Shown: positions 38,165-43,929 of the stretch, in pieces
How positions within the stretch are numbered: position 1 is the first letter of the stretch
Layout of the letters: each line of letters begins with the position of its first letter
From: a virus
DNA length: 43,929 bases
Virus record (IMG/VR): IMGVR_UViG_3300047325_000020
Location: 1-43,929 of that record
Direction: 5' to 3' (one strand)
Made by a program: the position numbers and the translations under genes
The notes under the pieces: model-generated
Databases searched by the model: none
Seen by the model: the letters and a program-made list of their open reading frames with translations, nothing else
Told to the model about the DNA's origin: nothing

Positions 38165-38256
38165 TCCACCAATCCATAGACCGGGCAGAGGGTAGACTGG
38201 ACGAACAGAGCGATATTCGGGACCGAGACGAAAAGAAGGAGCATGACGCGAAATGA
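38161..38256 (+). CDS. 31-aa charged micropeptide
   Basis: GTG 38161 overlaps the previous stop, with GGAGG eight bases upstream. Its TGA overlaps the holin ATG at 38253. The product is a charged helix (SIDRAEGRLDEQSDIRDRDE, KKEHDAK). It may regulate the holin through coupling. It could also simply be a translational relay. Confidence 0.4.
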   Translation: MIHQSIDRAEGRLDEQSDIRDRDEKKEHDAK

Positions 38257-38510
38257 ACCCAATCATTCAACACATTGTAACCAACTGGAAGTCGAGCCTG
38301 CAAAGCATTCTCAGCGTCGTCATTGCGCTGGGGGTCTACTTCTCCGCGATTCCATCCGGCATCATCGATCAGCACACGGTCGTCATCCTCACTGTTATCA
38401 CGGGGGCTGCCAAAGTGCTGCTGGGCCTGATTCAGTCCGATGCGAAACCCGCCGTGACCTCATCCGTCACGGTCCAGACCACCACACCCATGACCCAGGA
38501 GAAGCCATGA
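38253..38510 (+). CDS. Putative holin
   Basis: 85 aa. ATG 38253 lies in the stop of the previous frame (ATGA), with AAGGAG upstream. Span one is SILSVVIALGVYFSAIPSGI and span two is TVVILTVITGAAKVLLGLI, with a short HQ loop and a polar Thr/Val tail. Two close spans, short length and placement two genes before the lysin are the usual holin picture. Holins open the inner membrane at a set time so that the lysin reaches the wall. Coupled to the Tat lipoprotein by ATGA. Confidence 0.7.
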   Translation: MNPIIQHIVTNWKSSLQSILSVVIALGVYFSAIPSGIIDQHTVVILTVITGAAKVLLGLIQSDAKPAVTSSVTVQTTTPMTQEKP

Positions 38511-39016
38511 TTACCCGCCGCCAGTTTTCCGCCCGCACCGCCGCACTCGCCATGCTGACCATCGCGCCGTCGTTCCTGCTGACCGCTTGCGGCGCACAGA
38601 GCTACATCTCCATCATCATCAGCGCCGTCTCCAGCATCCTCGGATTCATCGGTGGACCGCTTGCAGGCCAGATTGCCGAAGCCCTGGCCGCCGTACAGAC
38701 CGCCGTAGCCAACTGGAAGACCGGAACCATCACCCAACAGGTAACGGAGGCGCTACAGGCGCTACAGGCGGTTCTGGACACCGTGCCGCTGGGTAAGGCG
38801 GTGGACACGCTGATCGGCATTGCGATTGCGGCGATTGAGGCCATCCTGGGCGCGTCTGGCGGGACCGTGGTTGCGGCTCGCGTTCAGGTGGTCAAGGCGC
38901 ATCCAGCACCGGCCACGGCACCCAAGACGCACAAGCAGTTTGCGCACTCCTGGAACGCTGCTGTCGAGGCCGCCGCGCTGCCGGCCAGCATCAAAGTATC
39001 CGAACCGCTGATCTAA
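38507..39016 (+). CDS. Tat-exported lipoprotein
   Basis: 169 aa from ATG 38507, with AGGAG upstream. Residues 1-27: MITRRQFSARTAALAML..., a twin-arginine signal (TRRQF), then LLTAC, a proper lipobox (Cys27). The mature part is rich in Ala, Ile and Val with a long amphipathic coil (AQIAEALAAVQTAVANWKTGT, then VTEALQALQAVLDTVPLG) and a second hydrophobic stretch (ALLGIAIAAIEAILG). Cytoplasmic folding before export plus a lipid anchor is rare for a phage product. The position between holin and lysin suggests an outer-spanin-like, superinfection or lysis-control role, without proof. Confidence 0.7.
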   Translation: MITRRQFSARTAALAMLTIAPSFLLTACGAQSYISIIISAVSSILGFIGGPLAGQIAEALAAVQTAVANWKTGTITQQVTEALQALQAVLDTVPLGKAVDTLIGIAIAAIEAILGASGGTVVAARVQVVKAHPAPATAPKTHKQFAHSWNAAVEAAALPASIKVSEPLI

Positions 39017-39040
39017 TCGGCCTCTTCGCGGGTCATTGGG

Positions 39041-39070
39041 GCCGCTCTCGTTTGAGGGCGGCTTACTTTT
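39041..39070 (+). terminator. Intrinsic terminator
   Basis: GCCGCTCTC-GTTT-GAGGGCGGC (39041-39062): a nine-bp stem with one U-G pair and a tetraloop, followed by TTACTTTT (39063-39070). It lies after the Tat lipoprotein gene and just before the lysin gene, so the lysin may depend on read-through or its own start. Confidence 0.72.
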
Positions 39071-39079
39071 GGAGGCATG

Positions 39080-39451
39080 ATGGCTTGGACCTATCAGCAA
39101 TCGACCGGCTACCTCACGGACGCCAGCGGAGAAGTCGTAGGGCAAGGCTACAGCGGCAATGGCGCGGATATGAACTCGCCGACTGCTGAGGGTGTAATCG
39201 GACATGGCCCCATCCCCCAAGGGGCCTGGACCATCGGCCCATTCGAGACGTATCCGCATCTCGGCCCGTTTGCTGCGCCGCTGACACCGGGCCCGGGCAA
39301 TGACATGGACGGAAGGCAGGGCGGCTTCTTCATCCACGGCGATAATGCGGAGATGAATCACACGGCGTCGGATGGGTGCGTTATTTTGGCGCATGATCTG
39401 CGCACAGAGATTGCCAACAGCGGAGACGTTGACCTTATCGTGATCGCGTAA
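39080..39451 (+). CDS. L,D-transpeptidase-like lysin (DUF2778-like)
   Basis: 123 aa from ATG 39080, four bases after GGAGG. The ATG at 39077 is too close to it. The sequence MAWTYQQSTGYLTD...GQGYSGNGADMN and, near the end, GGFFIHGD (81-88), then HTASDGCVIL (94-103) match the pattern of DUF2778/Tlde1-like proteins, with His86 and Cys100 as likely catalytic residues. In bacteria such enzymes act on peptidoglycan cross-bridges. Here, without a signal peptide and after the holin, it would be the phage lysin. The length is similar to the domain alone. Confidence 0.72.
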   Translation: MAWTYQQSTGYLTDASGEVVGQGYSGNGADMNSPTAEGVIGHGPIPQGAWTIGPFETYPHLGPFAAPLTPGPGNDMDGRQGGFFIHGDNAEMNHTASDGCVILAHDLRTEIANSGDVDLIVIA

Positions 39452-39516
39452 GGTAGTGGTGCAGTTTGAAATCCACAGGGCTGGCGCATCCGGCTGACCC
39501 GGCGTAGGCTTTGGTT

Positions 39517-39741
39517 ATGACACGAACCAACAAGGTGTGCCCCGAGTGCGGTCACGAGTTTCAAGGGAGCGGCTGGGATGGAATAGATGCTCACTGGCGC
39601 TCAAAACACGCTCGCGTGATGTCATACGAAGACGCATGGCCGCTGATTGCCGCTGGCGTATACAGACGCGATAAGAATCCCCGCGAGGACGTAAATCAGG
39701 CCGCCGCGAGGATCATCAGGGAAGCTACTGAGCGCGATTAA
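39517..39741 (+). CDS. Small zinc-finger protein
   Basis: 74 aa. ATG 39517 follows TAGG; a TTG at 39511 is less likely. A CPECGHEF motif (8-15), followed by a helix with H-W-R-S-K-H, gives a C2H2 finger (Cys8, Cys11, His26, His31). The C-terminus is helical and charged. It lies at the end of the rightward unit. Its stop overlaps that of the leftward 39738 gene, the convergence point. The 65-base gap before it shows no clear promoter. Confidence 0.65.
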   Translation: MTRTNKVCPECGHEFQGSGWDGIDAHWRSKHARVMSYEDAWPLIAAGVYRRDKNPREDVNQAAARIIREATERD

Positions 39742-40118
39742 CTTGCCTCACCTGTACGTGCTTTGAGAGAGCGCTTGAGAGCCTTTATCGTGATCTCCAC
39801 GTAGTCAGCTAACGCATCGATATCTTCTTCGGTCTTCGCTTCCCCAAACAAGTCCATCTTCGCGTTGAAATCGCCAGATAGAGCCCAAGAATACGAACGC
39901 ATTTGAGACGGCGGGGGAGCTTTGAAGACCGACGCATTTGTTGCTGGAGGTCTTGCGGGTGGGGGCGTCGGCGTTTGGGGCGTCGGCACTACGATTGAAT
40001 GACGCGCATCCAGTCCGACAGATCGCGGGTGCGTGCCGTTCTCGTCAGGCTGTAAGTCAGGATGATTGATAACCACTTCACCCGCGCCATTAGTGCCAAC
40101 CTCCAAGATATCGCCCAT
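39738..40118 (-). CDS. Unknown protein with Pro-rich linker
   Basis: 126 aa. ATG 40118 is chosen over 40124, because GGAGGAG (40131-40125) then lies six bases upstream. The acidic N-terminal region is followed by a Pro/Thr linker, PTPQTPTPPPARPPATN (~46-62), a short FKAPPPSQMR segment, and a C-terminal charged helix pair (EEDIDALADYVEITIKALKR). The last gene of the leftward unit on this side. No family recognised. Confidence 0.6.
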   Translation of the reverse strand: MGDILEVGTNGAGEVVINHPDLQPDENGTHPRSVGLDARHSIVVPTPQTPTPPPARPPATNASVFKAPPPSQMRSYSWALSGDFNAKMDLFGEAKTEEDIDALADYVEITIKALKRSLKARTGEAS

Positions 40119-40155
40119 ACTCATCTCCTCCGATCCGCCCGCCCATGGGGCGGGG

Positions 40156-40398
40156 CTACATAAACATTGAATCGTCGTCCCAATCACGTAATTGGGTGCA
40201 GCGTTCACACTCTTCTACAACCCCGTAACGGCACTCATCGCACGTCTCCATCTCGTCCATATCGTCCCGACGACTGCTCCCCAGATAGTGTCTGCCGCCG
40301 GACGAAAAGAACACGTTCCCAGTGCCTTTACATTCAGCGCAAGGAACGCACTCGCAGGGCTTTGCTTCCAAGTCCTTCACCCATTGCGGCGTCTCCAT
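40156..40398 (-). CDS. Small Cys-rich zinc protein (DnaJ-type motifs)
   Basis: 80 aa from ATG 40398, behind GAGGGAGAGGGG. Cys motifs: CECVPCAECKGTG (about 15-27) and, later, CDECRYG...CERC (about 53-66). C-x-E-C-K-G-T-G echoes the DnaJ zinc-centre motif CxxCxGxG. The middle (FFSSGGRHYLGSSRRDD) is variable. It probably binds one or two zinc ions. Partner unknown. It sits among several such micro-proteins. Confidence 0.7.
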   Translation of the reverse strand: METPQWVKDLEAKPCECVPCAECKGTGNVFFSSGGRHYLGSSRRDDMDEMETCDECRYGVVEECERCTQLRDWDDDSMFM

Positions 40399-40448
40399 AC
40401 CCCTCTCCCTCCGTTGCGTGATGCCCATCCGTGCGCTGCGATGGGCGG

Positions 40449-40586
40449 TTAGTTGCCGTCGTATTCATCCAGCGAAGGATCGTCGTCCTCGCCGCACTTG
40501 TGGTCGCAGTCGTCTGGCGCTTCCTGATCGTGGTCTTCCATGTCGCAATAGCAGGCCTGACCGCAATCTGGGCATTCGTGACTCAT
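40449..40586 (-). CDS. 45-aa acidic Cys-rich protein
   Basis: ATG 40586, with AGGAA upstream. Contains CPDCGQACYC (5-14) and a second region with DDCDHKCGED (26-35). Six Cys and several His/Asp make it a strong metal-binding candidate. The tail is acidic (DDDPSLDEYDGN). It is missed by ordinary minimum-length rules but has a ribosome site and ordered neighbours. Confidence 0.6.
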   Translation of the reverse strand: MSHECPDCGQACYCDMEDHDQEAPDDCDHKCGEDDDPSLDEYDGN

Positions 40587-40587
40587 G

Positions 40588-40782
40588 TTATTCCTGCCTC
40601 TGGATCACGCCCTCCCCGCACCACGGGCATACGTAGTTGGCTCGGTATCTGGCCAGAGTAACGGACCCGCCGCAAATGTTGCATTCATAGCGGTGGTACT
40701 GCGGATGCTCGGATTCATATTCGCGGTTAAACATCGCGTCTGGGTCCATTCCGCAAGCTCTCGCATGACTGCGCATACTCAT
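40588..40782 (-). CDS. Small zinc-ribbon protein
   Basis: 64 aa from ATG 40782, with GGAGGGGAACG upstream. The N-terminal helix (MRSHARACGMDPDAMFNREYE) is followed by YECNICGGSVTLARYRANY and VCPWCGEG, a classic C-x2-C...C-x2-C ribbon. It probably binds RNA, DNA or a polymerase part. It sits between other Cys-rich genes. Confidence 0.7.
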   Translation of the reverse strand: MSMRSHARACGMDPDAMFNREYESEHPQYHRYECNICGGSVTLARYRANYVCPWCGEGVIQRQE

Positions 40783-40848
40783 CGTTCCCCTCCCTCTCGC
40801 ACCGTGTTTCCGCGCCCTGCCCGGTGCCGTCAGAGCGCGGGGGTGTAG

Positions 40849-40944
40849 TCAGTCGTTCATCCGGTCTAGTTGGCGGAATGCTGGCTCTTCCCTGAAATCG
40901 GGGGCAGGTGCGCGCATCCTTGGGAGGCGTACCGCCAACCTCAC
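40849..40944 (-). CDS. Possible 31-aa peptide
   Basis: GTG 40944 lies in the stop of the upstream gene (GTGA). The frame ends at TGA 40849-40851. Basic at the start (RLAVRLPRMRAPAPD), acidic and polar at the end. No good ribosome site. The gap to the next gene (40783-40848) shows nothing. Confidence 0.35.
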   Translation of the reverse strand: MRLAVRLPRMRAPAPDFREEPAFRQLDRMND

Positions 40945-41066
40945 TGTTGGCCGCACCCAGACGGTGGGCGGCTGTGGTGCGTTGTGTGGTGCGTATCCAG
41001 CCAGTGCGTACCCCATAGCAGCGTGAGAATCAACAGCAGCATCAGGGCGAGTTTACGGGCGGTCAT
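40941..41066 (-). CDS. 41-aa single-span membrane peptide
   Basis: ATG 41066 overlaps the TGA of the upstream gene, with AAAGGAACG upstream. One hydrophobic span (RKLALMLLLILTLLWGTHW) with positive residues before it. A His/Ser/Pro tail with Cys follows. N-in topology is expected. Role unknown. Confidence 0.55.
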   Translation of the reverse strand: MTARKLALMLLLILTLLWGTHWLDTHHTTHHSRPPSGCGQQ

Positions 41067-41227
41067 GGGCGTTCCTTTCGGGCGGCTATAGATAGCAACG
41101 CCAATGTAATCCCGGCCATTCCAGCAGCTTCGGTGAACTGTTGCTTGTCGATTTCGCGGCGACCGGGGCCATATACAACCTTGCCGCCGCACTTCTTGCA
41201 GCGGTAGTAGTCTCTGAGTGCCATCAT
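41063..41227 (-). CDS. 54-aa protein with a Cys pair and hydrophobic tail
   Basis: ATG 41227 overlaps the stop of the 41224 gene, with AAGGAG upstream. ATG 41224 is a near alternative. RCKKCGGKVV (about 9-18) is half a zinc ribbon, followed by a helix and a moderately hydrophobic C-terminus (AAGMAGITLALLSIAAR). It could be a small membrane-tethered zinc protein. Confidence 0.6.
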   Translation of the reverse strand: MMALRDYYRCKKCGGKVVYGPGRREIDKQQFTEAAGMAGITLALLSIAARKERP

Positions 41228-42177
41228 TTGCTCTCCTTCTGCTGCGCGTCGAGGGCAGCGATGATTTCGCTTGTCAAGGTGCGCTGATATTTCGTCAACT
41301 CTATTCCGCTTTCGCCGGCGTATCCTACAGTTCGCCTCCGTAGGATGCCTAAGACTGCTTCCACCCGCGCATCTGGCACCGGAGCGGCGAGGATGCGATT
41401 ACGGCGAAGTTCTAAGCACACGTTGACGGGGCATTGGTATCGCATGAAAAACGGTTCTTCTGTGCATTCTTTAATCGTCACCGGCCCCAGGAACTCCTCA
41501 GCGTGTGCTGCGCGGGCTACGGCGTCACGCTCCCGTAACCATTTCGCCAGTCTGTGCGGCAGATCGCCCGATGCCCAACCCCGAGCTTCCAATTCAGCGA
41601 CATCATCTCTGGAAATCATCATGTGGCAGGCACCAACAGACTCTCGAAGAAAGTCGGCGTTCTCTTTCAGGGATTTGAGTTGATGCTCTAATTGAGCAAC
41701 ATACTCACCCACGTTATGATTCTCGGCGGCAATCGCGGTCACGCTCAATGTACGCCAATCTGAGGGCGCTACTTGATGCTCAACCGTGCCCTCCGTGTGC
41801 GTACCCTCGCCACGGGCAAGCGACTGGCCATTCTGACACGCCCAGCAATGCGCCATCTCCTGCGCTACCGGCTCGGCCACCGCTGGCTCTGCAGCGCGAT
41901 GCGCGTACTGCACGTGAGGGGCTGCTGCGCGGATTTCAACGAGCCACAGATTCTTTTCGTATTGCGACGCGGTGGCCCATTCCACGCCGCCTTGCACCTC
42001 ATACGCCGCCTTTGCCCCGGCCTCGACCATCGCATCCGTCAACTCGCCAGGGGGATGCGCGTCACGCCATGCGAGCACGTGTGCTACGACGGCCTTGATG
42101 CCGTCTCCGGTATTGAATGGGGCGCTCCAAAGCAATTTGTATGCTTCGTGCTCCAACTCACTGCGCTCGTCGTTCAT
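41224..42177 (-). CDS. Unknown helical protein, 317 aa
   Basis: ATG 42177 is chosen because GGAGG lies seven bases upstream. A longer frame begins at 42216. It is rich in Ala, Glu and His, with helical blocks, EVKLLWS-type start, QLEHQLKSLKENADFLRESV (about 161-180), and ELEARGWASGDLPHRLAKWL. It has scattered Cys (HCWACQNG; CPVNVCLELRR). I do not see a catalytic motif. It lies between the nuclease region and the micro-gene run. Confidence 0.6.
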   Translation of the reverse strand: MNDERSELEHEAYKLLWSAPFNTGDGIKAVVAHVLAWRDAHPPGELTDAMVEAGAKAAYEVQGGVEWATASQYEKNLWLVEIRAAAPHVQYAHRAAEPAVAEPVAQEMAHCWACQNGQSLARGEGTHTEGTVEHQVAPSDWRTLSVTAIAAENHNVGEYVAQLEHQLKSLKENADFLRESVGACHMMISRDDVAELEARGWASGDLPHRLAKWLRERDAVARAAHAEEFLGPVTIKECTEEPFFMRYQCPVNVCLELRRNRILAAPVPDARVEAVLGILRRRTVGYAGESGIELTKYQRTLTSEIIAALDAQQKESK

Positions 42178-42850
42178 TCGCTGCCTCCGGTTGTGGTGTA
42201 GGTAGGAACTTTTCAAATCTCAACAGCGCGGCTCTCAGGAATGGCAACGCGCCCTCTTGCTGTTTAGCGGCAATTTCGAGACTAGGAATGCCGGTATCAA
42301 CGGATCGTTGAACTTCCTCTCTTGTGGCCTTGCGCCCCTCAAAATACCACTCCACGGACTCTGGCTCGCCCATCTGGATTAGCGGCCTACCTTTGCCGTC
42401 ATTGAAGATTTCGTACTCGCGGGTGACCCAGAGCATTGTGACTCCAGGGTTGCGGAGAATCGCCATCCCCGGTGCATTTTCCGCGTGTGAAGTCTTGTTG
42501 AACTGCTCATCCTCGCGGCGAACCATGCGAGGGTTGCTCAGGAACGGGCAATTCTTCGCGCTCCAGCGGCCGCAGTCAAGATGACAGGGTGGCTCTGAAG
42601 ACGTGCGGTTGACTCCGCCCATCGGACCTGCCACGAAACACTTCTGGACGCCCAGCCGCCCACCGCATACCCAGCACAGATTCTCTCGAACCGCGCGAAT
42701 ATACTTGCGCTGGTCCATCGCTCGGAACTCTGGCTTTCCGTCGATATAATCCACAAACCAAGGGATCACATAGCCGCGCTCATCGACCGGCAGACCGGAC
42801 ATGTGCTTCGGCAAAGTCTTCATCATCGCTAAATGTGGACATGCTCCCAT
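42158..42850 (-). CDS. Unknown protein with Cys clusters, 230 aa
   Basis: ATG 42850, with AGGAGGT upstream. ENLCWVCGGRLGVQKCFVAGP (about 56-76) and PPCHLDCGRWSAKNCPF (about 87-103) give seven Cys, plus His, at zinc-like spacing, within an otherwise soluble protein. The C-terminal half is alpha/beta with EEVQRSVDTGIPSLEIAAKQQ. Known phage proteins with this Cys arrangement, as far as I recall, are unannotated. It overlaps the 41224 gene by 20 bp. Confidence 0.65.
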   Translation of the reverse strand: MGACPHLAMMKTLPKHMSGLPVDERGYVIPWFVDYIDGKPEFRAMDQRKYIRAVRENLCWVCGGRLGVQKCFVAGPMGGVNRTSSEPPCHLDCGRWSAKNCPFLSNPRMVRREDEQFNKTSHAENAPGMAILRNPGVTMLWVTREYEIFNDGKGRPLIQMGEPESVEWYFEGRKATREEVQRSVDTGIPSLEIAAKQQEGALPFLRAALLRFEKFLPTPQPEAANERRAQ

Positions 42851-42892
42851 CCCCTACCTCCTCCCGCCCGCACTGCGCAAGCGTTACTCTGG

Positions 42893-43210
42893 TTACTCGC
42901 CCAACGCCTCTAATCCCTGAGCCACGCTCTTGACGATCAAGTATTCGTGCCCGAATGCCTCTACCAGCGACTTGAAGGCACCCTGGGCGGCCTTCTGCGG
43001 CTTCAGGGTTTTCCCGGCAGGGTCTTTGCATTCCAGCCACAGCACACGCCCCGTGCGCGTGAAGCAGAGGATGTCAGCGGTGCCGGCATTGTGCATCTGG
43101 ATATAGTTCCGCCCGATCTTCGCTTTCCCCACCGGCATGCGCATGACAAGGCATCCGGCCTGCTCCAGCGCCTTAACCAGCGGCCCCGTGATCTGACTGG
43201 TTTCGCTCAC
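42893..43210 (-). CDS. VRR-NUC domain nuclease
   Basis: 105 aa from GTG 43210 (GTGA overlap, AGGAG upstream). Typical VRR-NUC order: helix at 8-20 (TGPLVKALEQAGCLVMR), NAGTADILCF (41-50, Asp46), VLWLECKD (56-63, Glu60-x-Lys62), KPQKAAQGAF (70-79), and ending in a helix. VRR-NUC is a PD-(D/E)XK nuclease fold found in phage Holliday-junction resolvase-like and repair enzymes. Here it is a stand-alone domain, probably acting on branched DNA during replication or packaging, together with the ERF/exonuclease pair. Confidence 0.88.
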   Translation of the reverse strand: MSETSQITGPLVKALEQAGCLVMRMPVGKAKIGRNYIQMHNAGTADILCFTRTGRVLWLECKDPAGKTLKPQKAAQGAFKSLVEAFGHEYLIVKSVAQGLEALGE

Positions 43211-43374
43211 CGCTTCTCCTCGATCAATCCGTCCACCAAAGTAATGCCGGTGATTTCCCGGAATACCTGCTTGAACTTGGGTCCGGGGGTTAATGTGCCA
43301 TTCGCTAACTGCTGGCAGTATTGACGAGTGATTGCCACTCCGCGCGATTCAAGCCAGCGGTGAAACTCACTCAC
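43207..43374 (-). CDS. Small HTH DNA-binding protein
   Basis: 55 aa from GTG 43374. The frame stays open upstream to the previous gene, so an earlier start is possible. WLESRGVAITRQYCQQLANG (7-26), then KFKQVFREITGI, resembles the Cro/CI-type helix-turn-helix in which the second helix reads T-R-Q-Y-x-Q-Q-L-A-N-G and ends before a Pro/Gly. It could be the phage regulator. It is coupled to the nuclease through GTGA. The 104-base gap to the next gene shows nothing else. Confidence 0.6.
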   Translation of the reverse strand: MSEFHRWLESRGVAITRQYCQQLANGTLTPGPKFKQVFREITGITLVDGLIEEKR

Positions 43375-43478
43375 CCCCAGCCGCTCCCTGTGGAGGAACT
43401 TCGTCAGAACGGTTTGCGCTTCCTTTCCGTGGCCGGTAAACTTACGTCTAGCACACCGCCACGCTTGCGCAGGGCGGG

Positions 43479-43929
43479 TCAGCTTGCGTCCGCGAGCTTT
43501 TTCATGTCCGCCAAGGCGTCTTCGTTCGAATCGTAGAAGCGCGCTGGATTGATCCTGAAACCGGGTGCGCTGGAGTCGTAAATCTTCATCGCTGCAAGTT
43601 CCCAGTTAAAGAATTCCTCTAGCTTCTTGCCAGCCTCGCCTGCGAGTGCGATCACCCATCCACCACGGCAATGTGTGGACTCGCAGGTATGGACGTCTTC
43701 CATCGCCAGCGCCTCCGGTTGGGATGCGGCGGCGTAGACAGCCTGGTGGATGTTCGGAATGACCGGCACTGGGGGCGGACCGAAGTCTCCCGTTTCTCTA
43801 ACCGTCGCTTCGACAGGACGGGCATTCCTCAAGCCCGAGCAGTCCGAGCAGTACGAGCAGTGCGAGCAGCCCGAGCACTGCGAGCAGTCCGAGCAGCGCG
43901 AGCAGCCTGAGCAGCCCGAGCAGCGCGAG
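43479..43929 (-). CDS. Cys-Ser-X repeat protein with conserved C-terminal domain (cut by edge)
   Basis: No start is seen: the frame runs in from the right edge. The first ~32 visible residues are (C-S-x)n, with x = R, G, D, Q, H or Y, encoded by 9-bp repeats. Then GLRNARPVEATVRETGDFG, a linker, and an ~80-residue domain (IPNIHQAVYAAASQPEALAM, HTCESTHCRGGWVIALAG, EAGKKLEEFF, IYDSSAPGF, then ADMKKLADAS). I recall this C-terminal domain at the ends of pentapeptide-repeat proteins of many bacteria and phages. A TTG at 43832 is an internal start candidate, but the repeat is in the same frame, so the longer form is favoured. Confidence 0.75.
   Translation of the reverse strand, partial: SRCSGCSGCSRCSDCSQCSGCSHCSYCSDCSGLRNARPVEATVRETGDFGPPPVPVIPNIHQAVYAAASQPEALAMEDVHTCESTHCRGGWVIALAGEAGKKLEEFFNWELAAMKIYDSSAPGFRINPARFYDSNEDALADMKKLADAS
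43833..43929. repeat. 9-bp tandem repeat array coding for Cys-Ser-X
   Basis: About ten to eleven copies of a 9-bp unit (plus strand CGAGCAGyC/CGAGCAGyN) run into the right edge. Every copy keeps Cys and Ser in the minus-strand frame, with the third residue varying. Low-complexity copies like this can vary in number between relatives. Confidence 0.85.

Noticed and set aside
38243-38506. N-terminal extension of the Tat lipoprotein frame upstream of 38507
   Set aside because: It overlaps the holin in another frame; ATG 38507 has the ribosome site and the Tat signal starts exactly there.
42780-43040. Minus frame with Arg/Gly-rich translation
   Set aside because: Antiphase to the VRR-NUC gene, composition typical of a shadow frame.
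43833-43929. CRISPR or origin iterons at the right edge
   Set aside because: 9-bp units in coding phase with a downstream conserved domain, no spacers.

Overview
The window reads as a nearly complete genome of a tailed double-stranded DNA phage. The order is terminase small and large subunits, portal, scaffold-like protein, major capsid protein, head-tail adaptors, very large hub protein, internal virion proteins, fibres, lysis genes. I see no tape measure, major tail protein, sheath or baseplate set, so a short-tailed (podovirus-like, P22-type) virion is the best guess. GC is fairly high, and almost every start has an AGGAGG-type ribosome binding site or a 1-4 base stop/start overlap. The host is inferred to be a Gram-negative bacterium, perhaps an Acidobacteriota member. 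The hints are a run of Sec-type signal peptides ending in A-x-A-Q, a Tat lipoprotein and a GH79-like glycoside hydrolase. No host gene is present, so this is only an inference.

Layout. Bases 1-4488 are on the minus strand: a pentapeptide-repeat protein cut by the window edge, small unknown proteins, a YqaJ-type exonuclease with an ERF annealing protein (a recombination pair), four overlapping micro-genes (a zinc ribbon and three membrane peptides), and an element with 23-bp terminal inverted repeats. That element carries only the DNA-binding half of an IS1595-type transposase, behind a strong promoter overlapped by a palindrome. Bases 4489-4637 are the divergent control region. Bases 4638-39741 are on the plus strand: packaging (4.6-7.2 kb), head (7.2-17.5 kb), hub and internal proteins (17.5-28.7 kb), a cassette of exported fibre-like or enzymatic proteins (28.7-37.9 kb) and lysis (37.3-39.5 kb). 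Bases 39738-43929 return to the minus strand: many small Cys-rich proteins, a VRR-NUC nuclease, a small HTH protein and a protein with Cys-Ser-X repeats cut by the right edge.

How it fits together. If the ends are joined, all minus-strand genes form one leftward unit starting at about 4.47 kb, and all plus-strand genes form one rightward unit starting at about 4.64 kb. The two converge at 39.74 kb. Both window ends lie inside short tandem coding repeats, so the ends are probably assembly breaks. I see no integrase, DNA polymerase, helicase or primase.

Most unusual: (1) five consecutive fibre- or enzyme-like genes with N-terminal Sec signal peptides, followed by a Tat lipoprotein; (2) a GH79-like hydrolase whose barrel seems to be interrupted by the same beta-rich module found in the hub and head-tail proteins; (3) the truncated transposase element with a promoter/operator formed partly from its own end; (4) two small genes each bracketed by short direct repeats; (5) a GroES-like protein next to the capsid gene.
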